Below, piece by piece: positions 1 through 8,389 of a DNA stretch of 64,000 bases. The stretch is from Rubrivivax benzoatilyticus JA2 = ATCC BAA-35 (lineage in GTDB: Bacteria > Pseudomonadota > Gammaproteobacteria > Burkholderiales > Burkholderiaceae_C), in the NCBI RefSeq assembly GCF_000190375.1, contig NZ_AEWG01000027.1, forward strand, positions 1-64,000, read 5' to 3'. The position numbers and the translations under genes were made by a program. Under the pieces are notes generated by a model. The model searched no databases, had not been told where the DNA came from, and saw only the letters and a program-made list of their open reading frames with translations. The stretch's first letter is position 1. The number at the start of each line of letters is the position of its first letter.

Positions 1-761
1 GCGCGCAGCATCACGAGGTCGGCGCGCAGGCCGTCGACACCGGCGGCATGCGCCAGGTCGGCGGCGCGCGCCAGCGCGGCGTCGCCGAGTTCGACCGCAT
101 CCAGCCGTGCGCGCGCGGCGGCGATCGCCCGCGCCAGCGCGGCGTCGTGCGCGGCGTGTTCGGCCTGCACACGCTGCGGGTCGCGGTCGAAGGCCAGACG
201 GGCGCGCAGGATCGCCTGGCGCGCGCCGACGTCGGCCGGGTTGGAGATCGTCACCGACAGGCCGAAGCGGTCGAGCAGCTGCGGCCGCAGCTCGCCTTCC
301 TCGGGGTTCATCGTGCCGACGAGCACGAAACGCGAGGCGTGGCGCTCGGAGATGCCGTCGCGCTCGACCGTGTGCACGCCGCTGGCGGCGGCGTCGAGCA
401 GCGCGTCGACCAGCGCGTCGGGCAGCAGGTTGACCTCGTCGACGTAGAGCACGCCGCCGTGGGCACGCGCCAGCAGGCCGGGCTTGAAACGCAGCCGGCC
501 GTCGCGCAGCGCATCCTCGACGTCCAGCGTGCCGACCAGCTGCTCCAGGCTGGCCGCCAGCGGCAGCGTGACGAAGGGCGCGCCGGGCAGCAGCGCCGCC
601 AGCGCGCGTGCCGCGGTCGACTTGGCGGTGCCGCGCGGGCCGCTGATCAGCACGCCGCCCAGGCTTTCGTCGACGGCGGCCAGCAGCAGCGCCTGCTGCA
701 GCCGCGGCTGGCCGACGAGGGCGCTGAACGGGTAGGCGGGGAGTTCGGATGGGGCGGTCAT
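1..761 (-). CDS. ChlI/BchI-type AAA+ chelatase ATPase, truncated by window edge
   Basis: The reverse-strand frame opens with ATG at 761 and runs off the left edge, so only about 253 N-terminal residues are visible. It begins [19 protein letters not shown] Walker A motif (GPRGTAKST, about residues 40-48) and a Walker B motif (VLYVDEVN) follow, as in the ATPase subunit of magnesium chelatases. Its ATG overlaps the cobN stop (ATGA), so the two are translationally coupled. In genomes lacking cobS/cobT, a ChlI or ChlI-ChlD protein is thought to energise CobN for cobalt insertion. That context makes a cobaltochelatase role more likely than a bacteriochlorophyll role. Whether a ChlD-like von Willebrand A domain follows cannot be seen. 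Confidence 0.85.
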   Translation of the reverse strand, partial: MTAPSELPAYPFSALVGQPRLQQALLLAAVDESLGGVLISGPRGTAKSTAARALAALLPGAPFVTLPLAASLEQLVGTLDVEDALRDGRLRFKPGLLARAHGGVLYVDEVNLLPDALVDALLDAAASGVHTVERDGISERHASRFVLVGTMNPEEGELRPQLLDRFGLSVTISNPADVGARQAILRARLAFDRDPQRVQAEHAAHDAALARAIAAARARLDAVELGDAALARAADLAHAAGVDGLRADLVMLR

Positions 762-3700
762 GCGTTGTCTTCCAGGCGCTGCTCCAGCGCCAGCAGGTGC
801 GCGGCGATGCGCTCGCGTTCGGCCCCGGGCTCGCGCCACAGGCCACGCTGCATCGCTTCCAGCAGGCGCTCGCCGACGGCGCGCAGCGCCTCGGGGTTGT
901 GGCGCAGCAGGAACTCGCGTGTCGTCTCGTCGTGCAGATAGGCGTCGGCGACCAAGGCGTACTGGTGGTCCTCGACCAGCCCGGTGGTGGCCGAGAAGGC
1001 GAACAGGAAGTCCACCGTCGCCGCGATCTCGAACGCGCCCTTGTAGCCGTGGCGGCGGATGCCTTCGAGCCACTTCGGGTTCACGGCGCGGGCGCGCAGC
1101 ACACGCGCGATCTCCTCGCGCAGCGGCCGCACACGCGGCGCGCCGGGCACGCTCAGGTCGCCGTGGTAAAGCGCCGGCGCGTGGCCGCGCAGCGCCTCGA
1201 CGGCGGCCGCCATGCCGCCCTGGAACTGGTAGTAGTCGTCGGAGTCGAGCAGGTCGTGCTCGTGGTTGTCCTGGTTGTGCGCCACCAGGTCCAGGCCGCG
1301 CAGCCGGGTCTCGAGCGCGGCACGCGCCGCCTCGCCGTCGCGGCCGCCGCCGTAGGCGTAGGCGCCGGCGCGCAGATAGGCCTCGGCCAGGTCGCCACGG
1401 CCCTGCCAGCGCCGGCCGGCGATCAGCTCCTGCAGCCCGGCGCCGTAGCCGCCGGGGCGCGGGCCGAAGACACGCCCGCTGGCCTGGCGCAGCGCGGCCT
1501 CGTCGTCGAGACCGCCCTGGCGCGCCGCCAGCGCCTCGCGCTGCACGCGCGCGCGCACCGGGTTTTCGTCGTCGCTCTCGTCTTCGGCCGGCACCGCGGC
1601 GACGGCGCGCACCGCGGCGTCGAAGAGTTCGATCAGGTTCGGGAAGGCGTCGCGGAAAAAACCCGAGACGCGCAGCGTGACGTCGATGCGCGGCCGGCCG
1701 AGGACCGCCACCGGCAGCAGCTCGACGTCGAGCACCCGGCCGCTGCCGGCGGCCCACTTGGGCCGCGCGCCGAGCAGCGCCAGCGCCTGGGCCAGGTCCT
1801 CGCCGCCGGAGCGCATCGTGCTCGTGCCCCAGACCGACAGGCCGACCGTGGCCGGCAGCGCGCCGTGGTCCTGCAGATGGCGTTCGACCAGGCGCTCGGC
1901 GGCGGCGCGCCCGGTGGTCCAGGCGGCGACGGTGGGCACGGCGCGTGTGTCGACGGCGTAGAAGTTGCGCCCGGTCGGCAAGGTGTCGGCACGGCCGCGC
2001 GACGGCGCGCCGCTGGGCCCGGGCGGCACGACGCGGCCGCCCAGGCCACGCAGCAGCTGGCGCATCTCCTCGGCGCCGCAGGCGTCCAGCCGCGGCGCCA
2101 GCACGTCGCGCAGCGCGGCCAGCACCGGCGCGGTCTGCGGCCAGGCGTCGGCGTCGGCGGCCGGCGCGCCAGGCTGCAGCGCGTGCGCTTCGAGCAGGCG
2201 TTCGGCCAGCAGTTCCAGGCGCTCGCGTGTGTGGCCGGCGTGGCGCCAGGGCGTGTCGGCCAGCGACAGCAGCAGCGCCGGGCGCGGGCCGTCCCAGGGC
2301 CGGGCCCAGTCGGGCGCGAGCGGGTCGAAGCCCAGCGCCAGGTCGGCGGCCAGCGTGCGCAGCAGGCTGGCGTCGCCCGGCGCGGCGCCGCGCTCGAAAC
2401 GCGCCAGCGCCCGCAGCGTGTCGCGCCGCGCCCGGCCTTCGGGCGAGCGACCGAAGACGTGCAGGCCGTCGCGGATCTGCGCTTCCTTCAGCTCGCAGAG
2501 GAAGGCGTCGAGGCGGCGCAGCAGCGCCTCGCGCTGGCCGTCGTCTTCGGGCGCGTCGAAGCCCAGTTCGCGGTGCAGCCCGGCGCCGATCACCTGGCCG
2601 AGCAGCACCTGGCGCAACCGGCGCGCGCGCGGCGGGTCCAGCGCCAGCGCCTCGTAGTACTCGTCCATCGTGCGTTCGATGTCGAGCAGCGCGCCGTAGG
2701 ACTCGGCACGTGTCAGCGGCGGCATCAGGTGGTCGACGATGACCGCCTGCGTGCGGCGCTTGGCCTGGCAGCCTTCGCCGGGGTCGTTGACGATGAACGG
2801 GTACAGGTGCGGCATCGGCCCGAGCAGCAGGTCGGGCCAGCAGGCTTCGCCGAGCGCGACGCTCTTGCCCGGCAGCCACTCCAGGTTGCCGTGTTTGCCG
2901 ACGTGCACGACGGCGTCGGCCGCCCAGTGGCGGCGCAGCCAGAAATAGAACGCCAGGTAGGCGTGCGGCGGCACGAGGTCGGCGTCGTGATAACGCGCCA
3001 GCAGGTCGGGCCCGCGCGAACGCGCCGGCTGGATGCCGACGAAGACGCGCCCCAGGCGCAGCCCCGGGATCATGAAGCGCCCGGCACGCATCATCGGGTC
3101 GGCCTCGGGCGCGCCCCAGAGCGCGAGCACGGCGTCGCGGCAGACGGCCGGCAGGCGCTCGAACTCGGCACGGTAGTCGGCCAGCGCCAGGCTCTGCGCC
3201 GCCGGGCGCACGTCGTTAGCCTCGATGTCGTTGGTGACGCCGGCGGCCAGCGTCTGCATCAGCGCCTCGCTGTCGGGCGGCAGCGCGCCGACGGCGTAAC
3301 CCGATTCGTGCAGCGCCTGCAGGATCAGCAGCGTCGAGGCCGGCGTGTCCAGGCCGACGCCGTTGGCCAGGCGCGCGTCGTCGTTCGGGTAGTTGGCCAG
3401 CACCAGCGCCAGGCGCTGATCGGCCGGCGGCACGTGGCGCAGCCGGCACCAGCGCCGCGCCAGCTCGGCGACGAACGCCATGCGCTCGGGTTCGGGCTGG
3501 TAGCGCACGACGTCGATCTCGGTGCGCTCGCAGCGCCAGGCCACGCCCTTGAAGCTGATCGCGCGCGTCGCGATGCGGCCGTCGACCTCGGGCAGCACGA
3601 CCTGCATCGCCAGGTCGCGTGGCGCCAGGCCGTGCGGGTCTTCGGCCCAGCGTTCGCGTGTGCTGCCGGCCAGCAGCAGCTGCAGCACCGGCGCGTCGCC

Positions 3701-4537
3701 GGCCAGCGGCTCGAAACCGGCACCGGCGCCGCCGAGCGCAAACGCCGTCGCGTTGAGCACGACATCGACCGCGTGGCGCGCCGCCAGCGTGCGCAGCAGC
3801 GCCAGGCTCTCGGCGTTCTTCAGCGTGTCGACGGCCAGCGCCAGCGGCTCCAGCCCGGCGGCGGCCAGCGCCGCGAGCTGGGCGTCGAAGACCGCCGTGT
3901 TGCCCGACTGCAGATGGGCCCGGTAGAAGACCAGCAGCGCCACCGGCGCGCCGGCCGGGCGCGCAGGCCAGGCGGCGGCGTCGCGCGGCACATAAGGCAG
4001 CGCACAAGGCAGCGGCTCGGGCAGCGAAGGGCGCTCGCCGCGGCCGAAGGCGGCGTGCGCGATCAGCGCGAAGAAGGCCTCGGCCTGCGCCGGCCCGCCG
4101 TCGCGCAGACAGCGCCAGAGCAGGCGGCAGTCGTCGGCGGCGGCGGTGGAGCGCGCGAGCAGCTGCGGGTCTTCGCCGAAGTCGCCCGAGAACAGCGCCA
4201 GCCACTGGCCGCGCCGGCGCGCCGTGCGCCCGGCCTGTTCGACGAGATAGGCCCAGTCGGCGGCATTGCCGAGGTGATCGACGACGACGGCGCGTGCGTG
4301 CTGCAGCACCTCGTCGACGTAGAGGTCGACCGAGGCCGGCTGGCGCAGCGCCATCAGGTTGGCCAGGCGGACGCTGGGGAAGCCGGCCGGCAGCGCCGCG
4401 GCGGTGTCGGCCAGCAGCGCCAGCGTGCTGTCGGCGGCGCTGAGCACGACGATCTCGCCCGGCGTCTGCGCCAGGCGCACGACGCCGCGGCCGTCGTCGT
4501 CGACGAGGCCGGCGGCGCGTGTCGACAGCAGGTGCAT
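758..4537 (-). CDS. cobN: Cobaltochelatase large subunit CobN
   Basis: This 1259-residue protein has the length and domain plan of CobN, the large subunit that inserts Co2+ into hydrogenobyrinic acid a,c-diamide in the aerobic cobalamin pathway. The recognisable core includes [20 protein letters not shown] and a downstream stretch rich in conserved Pro/His around [16 protein letters not shown]. The start ATG at 4537 overlaps the cobW stop by one base (TGATG), and the stop overlaps the ChlI-like start. It therefore sits in the middle of a tightly coupled operon. It could in principle be the related BchH/ChlH magnesium chelatase subunit, but cobW and cobO upstream and the B12 riboswitch leader favour CobN. 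Confidence 0.95.
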   Translation of the reverse strand: MHLLSTRAAGLVDDDGRGVVRLAQTPGEIVVLSAADSTLALLADTAAALPAGFPSVRLANLMALRQPASVDLYVDEVLQHARAVVVDHLGNAADWAYLVEQAGRTARRRGQWLALFSGDFGEDPQLLARSTAAADDCRLLWRCLRDGGPAQAEAFFALIAHAAFGRGERPSLPEPLPCALPYVPRDAAAWPARPAGAPVALLVFYRAHLQSGNTAVFDAQLAALAAAGLEPLALAVDTLKNAESLALLRTLAARHAVDVVLNATAFALGGAGAGFEPLAGDAPVLQLLLAGSTRERWAEDPHGLAPRDLAMQVVLPEVDGRIATRAISFKGVAWRCERTEIDVVRYQPEPERMAFVAELARRWCRLRHVPPADQRLALVLANYPNDDARLANGVGLDTPASTLLILQALHESGYAVGALPPDSEALMQTLAAGVTNDIEANDVRPAAQSLALADYRAEFERLPAVCRDAVLALWGAPEADPMMRAGRFMIPGLRLGRVFVGIQPARSRGPDLLARYHDADLVPPHAYLAFYFWLRRHWAADAVVHVGKHGNLEWLPGKSVALGEACWPDLLLGPMPHLYPFIVNDPGEGCQAKRRTQAVIVDHLMPPLTRAESYGALLDIERTMDEYYEALALDPPRARRLRQVLLGQVIGAGLHRELGFDAPEDDGQREALLRRLDAFLCELKEAQIRDGLHVFGRSPEGRARRDTLRALARFERGAAPGDASLLRTLAADLALGFDPLAPDWARPWDGPRPALLLSLADTPWRHAGHTRERLELLAERLLEAHALQPGAPAADADAWPQTAPVLAALRDVLAPRLDACGAEEMRQLLRGLGGRVVPPGPSGAPSRGRADTLPTGRNFYAVDTRAVPTVAAWTTGRAAAERLVERHLQDHGALPATVGLSVWGTSTMRSGGEDLAQALALLGARPKWAAGSGRVLDVELLPVAVLGRPRIDVTLRVSGFFRDAFPNLIELFDAAVRAVAAVPAEDESDDENPVRARVQREALAARQGGLDDEAALRQASGRVFGPRPGGYGAGLQELIAGRRWQGRGDLAEAYLRAGAYAYGGGRDGEAARAALETRLRGLDLVAHNQDNHEHDLLDSDDYYQFQGGMAAAVEALRGHAPALYHGDLSVPGAPRVRPLREEIARVLRARAVNPKWLEGIRRHGYKGAFEIAATVDFLFAFSATTGLVEDHQYALVADAYLHDETTREFLLRHNPEALRAVGERLLEAMQRGLWREPGAERERIAAHLLALEQRLEDNA

Positions 4538-5583
4538 CAGCCGGCGGCCAGCGCCTGCTGCAGCTCGGCCTGCAGCACGGCGGCGTCGAGCCCGGCGCCG
4601 ATCAGCACCAGACGCGAGACACGTGCCTCGCCCGCGCGCCAGGCCCGGTCGAAGTGGCTGTCCAGGCGCGCGCCGACGCCTTGCACGACGAGGCGCATCG
4701 CCGCGCCGGGCAGCGCGACGAAGCCCTTGGCGCGGTAGATCTCGTGGCGCGCGACGAGCGCGGCCAACGCCTGCAGCAGGCGCTCGCGGTCCGTCACCTC
4801 GACCGTCAGCGCGACCGAGTCGAACTCGTCGTGGTCGTGGTCCTCTTCTTCGTCGTGGTGCGTGTGGCGGCCGTCGATCGCGTCCTCGACGGCGCGGCCC
4901 AGGCCCAGCAGCACGTCAGGCGCCAGGCGGCCGTGCTGCGCGGCGAGCAGCTTGACGGCCGCCGGCGCACCGGCGCGCACCTGGGCCTCGACGGCGGCCA
5001 GCGCCGCGGCGTCGAGCACGTCGGTCTTGTTCAGCACGACGAGGTCGGCGGTGGCGAGCTGGTCCTCGAACAGTTCGGCCAGCGGCGACTCGTGGTCGAG
5101 GTTGTCGTCGGCGCGGCGCTGGAGGTCGACGGCCTGCGGGTCGTCGGCGAAACGGCCTTCGGCCACCGCCGGCGCGTCGACGACGGTGACGACGGCGTCG
5201 ACCGTGAACGCGTGGCGCAGCGTCGGCCACTGGAAGGCCTGCACCAGCGGCTTGGGCAAGGCCAGGCCCGAGGTCTCGATGACGAGGTGATCGATGCGCT
5301 CGCGGCGCTCGGCCAGGCGCTCCATCACCGGCGCGAACTCCTCCTGCACCGTGCAGCACAGGCAGCCGTTGGCCAGTTCGACGAGGTTGCCGTCGTCGCG
5401 GCCTTCTTCGTCGCAGCCGATGCCGCAGCCGCGCAGCAGTTCGCCGTCGATGCCGAGTTCGCCGAACTCGTTGACGATGACGGCGATGCGGCGGCCGCCG
5501 GCGTTCGTCAGCAGGTGGCGCAGCAGCGTCGTCTTGCCGGCGCCGAGGAAGCCGGTGACGATGGTCGCGGGGATCTTGTGCAT
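4537..5583 (-). CDS. cobW: CobW-family GTP-binding metallochaperone
   Basis: This 348-residue G3E GTPase starts at ATG 5583. Its P-loop GFLGAGKTT (residues 11-19) and the family's CxCC metal motif (C74-L-C76-C77) are intact. A His/Asp/Glu-rich stretch (about 235-255, with HTHHDEEEDHDHDEFD) is a likely extra metal-binding loop. CobW proteins in cobalamin operons are thought to deliver Co2+ to the CobN chelatase. The gene lies between cobO and cobN, ends in a one-base overlap with cobN, and probably shares its riboswitch-controlled transcript. Relatives act with Zn2+, so the metal is assigned from context. Confidence 0.92.
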   Translation of the reverse strand: MHKIPATIVTGFLGAGKTTLLRHLLTNAGGRRIAVIVNEFGELGIDGELLRGCGIGCDEEGRDDGNLVELANGCLCCTVQEEFAPVMERLAERRERIDHLVIETSGLALPKPLVQAFQWPTLRHAFTVDAVVTVVDAPAVAEGRFADDPQAVDLQRRADDNLDHESPLAELFEDQLATADLVVLNKTDVLDAAALAAVEAQVRAGAPAAVKLLAAQHGRLAPDVLLGLGRAVEDAIDGRHTHHDEEEDHDHDEFDSVALTVEVTDRERLLQALAALVARHEIYRAKGFVALPGAAMRLVVQGVGARLDSHFDRAWRAGEARVSRLVLIGAGLDAAVLQAELQQALAAG

Positions 5584-5587
5584 GGGT

Positions 5588-6157
5588 TCAGTCCTCGATG
5601 CCGCGCTGTGCAGGCACGCCGGCGTCGTAGTGGTGTTTCAGTTTGGTCATCTCGGTGACGGTGTCGGCGGCTTCGATGAGCTCCGGCGGCGCGCCGCGCC
5701 CGGTCAGCAGCACGTTGACCTGCGGCGGGCGCGCGCGCAGGCAGGCGAGCAGCTCGTCCAGCGGGATCCAGCCGTAGCGCAGCGGCGCCATCACCTCGTC
5801 GAGCACGACGAGGAAGTGCGCACCCGACAGCACCGTGTCGCGCACGCGGTGCCAGCCGGCACGCGCCAGCTCGGCGGAGTGGCCCAGGTCGCGGCTCTTC
5901 CAGCTGAAACCGTCGCCCAGGCCTTCGATCGGGATGCCCAGCTGCTCGAACAGCCGGTGCTCGCCGAACCGTGCCGAGGGCACTTTCATGAACTGGAAGA
6001 TCTTCACCGCCTTGCCGCGGCCGTGGGCGCGCAGCGCCAGGCCGAAGGCGGCGGTGCTCTTGCCCTTGCCCGGCCCGGTGTGCACGATCACCAGCCCCCG
6101 GCGTTCGCCCTGAGGGCGCGGTTTGTCGCGATCGAACGGGGGCGTTTCGATCTGCAT
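5588..6157 (-). CDS. cobO: Corrinoid adenosyltransferase CobO
   Basis: The product is 189 residues starting at ATG 6157; the open frame continues upstream but the CobA/CobO/BtuR family begins at MQIETPPFDRDK. The P-loop TGPGKGKST (residues 27-35) is the family's inverted-orientation ATP site, followed by the conserved KIFQFMK and VVLDEVMAPLRYG. The C-terminal EMTKLKHHYDAGVPAQRGIE tail is also typical. The enzyme transfers 5'-deoxyadenosyl from ATP to Co(I) corrinoid, giving the adenosyl form that a LitR-type regulator would bind. It lies 4 bases from cobW and 11 bases from the permease gene upstream. Confidence 0.96.
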   Translation of the reverse strand: MQIETPPFDRDKPRPQGERRGLVIVHTGPGKGKSTAAFGLALRAHGRGKAVKIFQFMKVPSARFGEHRLFEQLGIPIEGLGDGFSWKSRDLGHSAELARAGWHRVRDTVLSGAHFLVVLDEVMAPLRYGWIPLDELLACLRARPPQVNVLLTGRGAPPELIEAADTVTEMTKLKHHYDAGVPAQRGIED

Positions 6158-6168
6158 GGTGCCGTCCG

Positions 6169-6819
6169 TCAGGCGGCGGCGGTGAGCCGCTCGTCCAGGC
6201 AGGCGCGCGCCCAGCCGGCTTCGCGCCAGCGGCGCACGGCGCGCACGATCAGCAGCGTGAACACCGGCTCCAGCGCCACCAGCACGAGGTAGGACGAAGC
6301 GAAACGCGCCCAGTCGGCCAGCGGCGTCGCTTCCTGGCCGATGGCCAGCCAGAAGCCGACCATCGCCGTGACGCCGGCGTAGTAGGCGGCGTCCAGGCGC
6401 AGCACCGTGGCGACTCGCGCCTCGCTGACCTGCGCGGCCGACAGACGGCGGCCGATGCCGAAGTGAACCGCGGTCAGCGGCACGACCAGCGACAGCGTGT
6501 TCACCGCCAAGTGCAGCAGGTCCTGCGGCTCGAACAGCAGGCCTTGCAGCGCGAGGCCGAGCGCGAAGCCGAACAGCGTCGGCAGGTAACCCAGCAGCAG
6601 GTAGATCGGCATCGCGCCGATGAAGTGCAGCTCCGACGGGCCGACGGCCATGTGGAAGGACTGCATGAACAGCGAGAAGAACACCGCCGCGAGCAGCGTG
6701 CGCAGCCACAGCGCCGGGCGCCTGGCGAGCGCCGGCAGGTGCGCCAGCAGCACGCCGCTGGCGGCGACGTTGGCGGCGAGGATCTTGGTCTGGGCGAGGA
6801 CGCCGGGTTCGATGTGCAT
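6169..6819 (-). CDS. CbiM-like cobalt transporter permease (ECF-type)
   Basis: This predicted membrane protein has 216 residues. I chose ATG 6819 because it gives the MHIEPG N-terminus typical of CbiM/NikM, whose N-terminal Met-His binds the metal. The frame stays open 24 codons further upstream into the leader. Six or so hydrophobic segments are visible, and the core contains FHMAVGPSELHFIGAMP with further His residues. It is the first gene downstream of the leftward cobalamin riboswitch. No CbiN, CbiQ or CbiO partner lies next to it, so it is either a solo permease or uses components encoded elsewhere. Cobalt is inferred from the operon. Confidence 0.82.
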   Translation of the reverse strand: MHIEPGVLAQTKILAANVAASGVLLAHLPALARRPALWLRTLLAAVFFSLFMQSFHMAVGPSELHFIGAMPIYLLLGYLPTLFGFALGLALQGLLFEPQDLLHLAVNTLSLVVPLTAVHFGIGRRLSAAQVSEARVATVLRLDAAYYAGVTAMVGFWLAIGQEATPLADWARFASSYLVLVALEPVFTLLIVRAVRRWREAGWARACLDERLTAAA

Positions 6820-6979
6820 CGGGTGCTCCTGGGTCGAGACGGCGCGACGACGGCGGCCCGCCGCCGCACGACGGCTCGGGCGCGGCGACACGGCACGCGC
6901 TGGGAAGGGACGGCTCGGAAAACGTGAGACGGGTTCGGCGCGCCCGGCCGCTTCCCCGCGGCTGGCGCTACACGGCGCG

Positions 6980-7228
6980 CCGCTCGCGCGGGCACGCCAC
7001 CTCGTTGGCCGGTATCCGGGCTGGCGGACCTGTCCGTGACGCCTTCCCGGTGGCGACGCTGGCGCGCCGCCGTCCCAGTGGCCGTGTCACGGGCCGGAAG
7101 AGCCGGCACGAAGCCGTCTTTCCGTCCGCTTACCGTTGCGGGGGCAGCTCAGGTTGGGGCTCGCGCCGTGACGGCCTCGCCCTTCCTGATTCCCGTTGAA
7201 CTGCCTCGGCGGAAAGCCTCGGCGAGCA
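6980..7228 (-). promoter_or_regulatory. Cobalamin riboswitch for the cbiM-cobO-cobW-cobN operon
   Basis: On the minus strand the conserved core GAGCTGCCCCCGCAACGGTA lies at about 7150-7131, the GCCACTGG element near 7083-7076, and the B12 box GCCAGCCCGGATACCGGCC at 7025-7007. A CAACGAGGTGGCGTGC segment closes the aptamer. The 3' end lies about 160 bases before the cbiM-like start. Cobalamin binding should shut off the leftward operon. Boundaries are estimated from the conserved blocks. Confidence 0.93.
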
Positions 7229-7299
7229 CCAACGCGGCGCATGATACAGGTCAGGTCTCGCGGCGGGGCCGCCGGCGGCGCTGGTTATGATGCCGGCCG
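7229..7299. promoter_or_regulatory. Divergent promoter region between the two riboswitches
   Basis: These 71 bases must hold both promoters. A TATGAT -10-like hexamer faces right at 7286-7291, and a TATCAT hexamer faces left (plus-strand ATGATA, 7241-7246). No good -35 hexamer is seen for either. A copy of GGTCAGGTCTCG lies at 7249-7260 and recurs in the repeat cluster near 21.5 kb. The inverted decamers CGAGCACCAA (7223-7232) and TTGGTGCTCG (7300-7309) flank the region. Promoter positions are tentative. Confidence 0.45.
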
Positions 7300-7517
7300 T
7301 TGGTGCTCGCGCCCACCCTCCGGTGGATGCAGTTCAACGGGAATCAGGGAGGGGCCTCGTGCCCCCAACCTGAGCTGCCCCCGCAACGGTAAGCGGACGG
7401 GGCCTCACCGGCCCCAGCTCGTGTCGAAGCCACTGGGAGTCGTCTCCTGGGAAGGACACACGGGTCGTCTTCGCCAGCCCGGATACCGGCCAACGAGGTG
7501 GCGTGCCGCGCGAGCGG
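7300..7517 (+). promoter_or_regulatory. Cobalamin riboswitch for the methyltransferase-btu operon
   Basis: The core GAGCTGCCCCCGCAACGGTA lies at 7373-7392, GCCACTGGGA begins near 7429, and the B12 box GCCAGCCCGGATACCGGCC is at 7473-7491, followed by CAACGAGGTGGCGTGC. Its 3' block (7472-7517) is a nearly perfect inverted copy of 6980-7026. About 60 bases of possible expression platform separate it from the first start codon at 7576. It should repress uptake genes when cobalamin is abundant. Confidence 0.94.
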
Positions 7518-7575
7518 CAGGCCGTAAGGCGCCAGGCTGCGGGGAAGCGGCCAGGGCGCGTACGCCGGTATTCCC

Positions 7576-8358
7576 ATGTCTTCCAACGCGCCGGAACTCC
7601 GGCCCGACGCCGCCACGCCCAGCGCCTGGGGCGAGGCCGAAGCCGCGTTCTACGCGCACACCATCGTGCGCTCGGGTTACGCCCGCGCCGTGCTGCCGCT
7701 GCTGCCGCGCTTGCTGCCCGATCTGCTCGACATCGGGGCCGGCAGCGGCGTGCTCAGCCGCCGCATGCTCGCGCCCGGCGCGCGCTGGCACGCCGTCGAA
7801 CCACAGCCCGAGATGCAGCGCCGGCTGCTCGCGCGGCGACCGGCGCTGGCCGTGCGCGGCATCCGTCTGGAGCTGTCGCCCGTCGACTGGACGCAGCTCG
7901 AGCCCGCCGTCGCCGCCGACACGCTGCTGGCCGCGCACCTGCCGCCGGCGCAGCGTGAACCCGCCGCCTTCCACGACGCGATGGCCACACGCTGGCGCCG
8001 CTGCATGGCCTGGGTCGTGCCGGCGCAGGCCGGGCCGGCGACTTTCTGCCTGGCCGGCGTGCTGACGCCCGAACTGCACGGCGCCGACACGCGCCCGGTC
8101 GTCGAACGTGTGCTCGCCGCACTGGGCCCCACACGCGCGCCGCAGGCGCTGCACTTCGCCGACTGGCGCTACGAGGTGTGTTTCGAGTCGCTGGCCGCGG
8201 CCCAGGCGCACGTCATCGAGCGCCTGCGTCTGCTGCCCGGCGACGAACGCCGGCCGCAGGTGCTGGCCCAGGTCGCCGCCTCGGCGCGGCCCGGCCGCCG
8301 CGGCCTGCGCCTGGGCTGCGCCAAACGCAGCGCGGTGCTGCTCTGGCACCGCGACTGA
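7576..8358 (+). CDS. Class I SAM-dependent methyltransferase of unknown role, first gene of the btu operon
   Basis: The product is 260 residues starting at ATG 7576. A SAM-binding motif I is clear: LLDIGAGSG at about residues 50-58, then an acidic residue two strands on (AVEPQPE). No catalytic signature lets me name the substrate, and it does not look like the tetrapyrrole methylases of cobalamin synthesis (CobA, CobI, CobJ, CobM). It sits directly behind a cobalamin riboswitch and 31 bases before btuB, so it should be co-regulated with corrinoid uptake. Possible roles are corrinoid modification or a B12-sparing methylation, both speculative. The predicted protein appears soluble. Confidence 0.8.
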   Translation: MSSNAPELRPDAATPSAWGEAEAAFYAHTIVRSGYARAVLPLLPRLLPDLLDIGAGSGVLSRRMLAPGARWHAVEPQPEMQRRLLARRPALAVRGIRLELSPVDWTQLEPAVAADTLLAAHLPPAQREPAAFHDAMATRWRRCMAWVVPAQAGPATFCLAGVLTPELHGADTRPVVERVLAALGPTRAPQALHFADWRYEVCFESLAAAQAHVIERLRLLPGDERRPQVLAQVAASARPGRRGLRLGCAKRSAVLLWHRD

Positions 8359-8389
8359 CCCTGTTTCCCTCCCTCCAGAAGAAGAGACG

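Noticed and set aside
1-761. Bacteriochlorophyll magnesium chelatase BchI
   Set aside because: Position in a riboswitch-led cobN operon points to cobalt chelation; no bch genes are seen in the window.
749-4738. A 1329-codon open frame on the plus strand opposite cobN
   Set aside because: It is rich in Arg, Gln, Ala and Gly without any recognisable domain, and mirrors the codon bias of cobN. It is a GC-driven antisense shadow.
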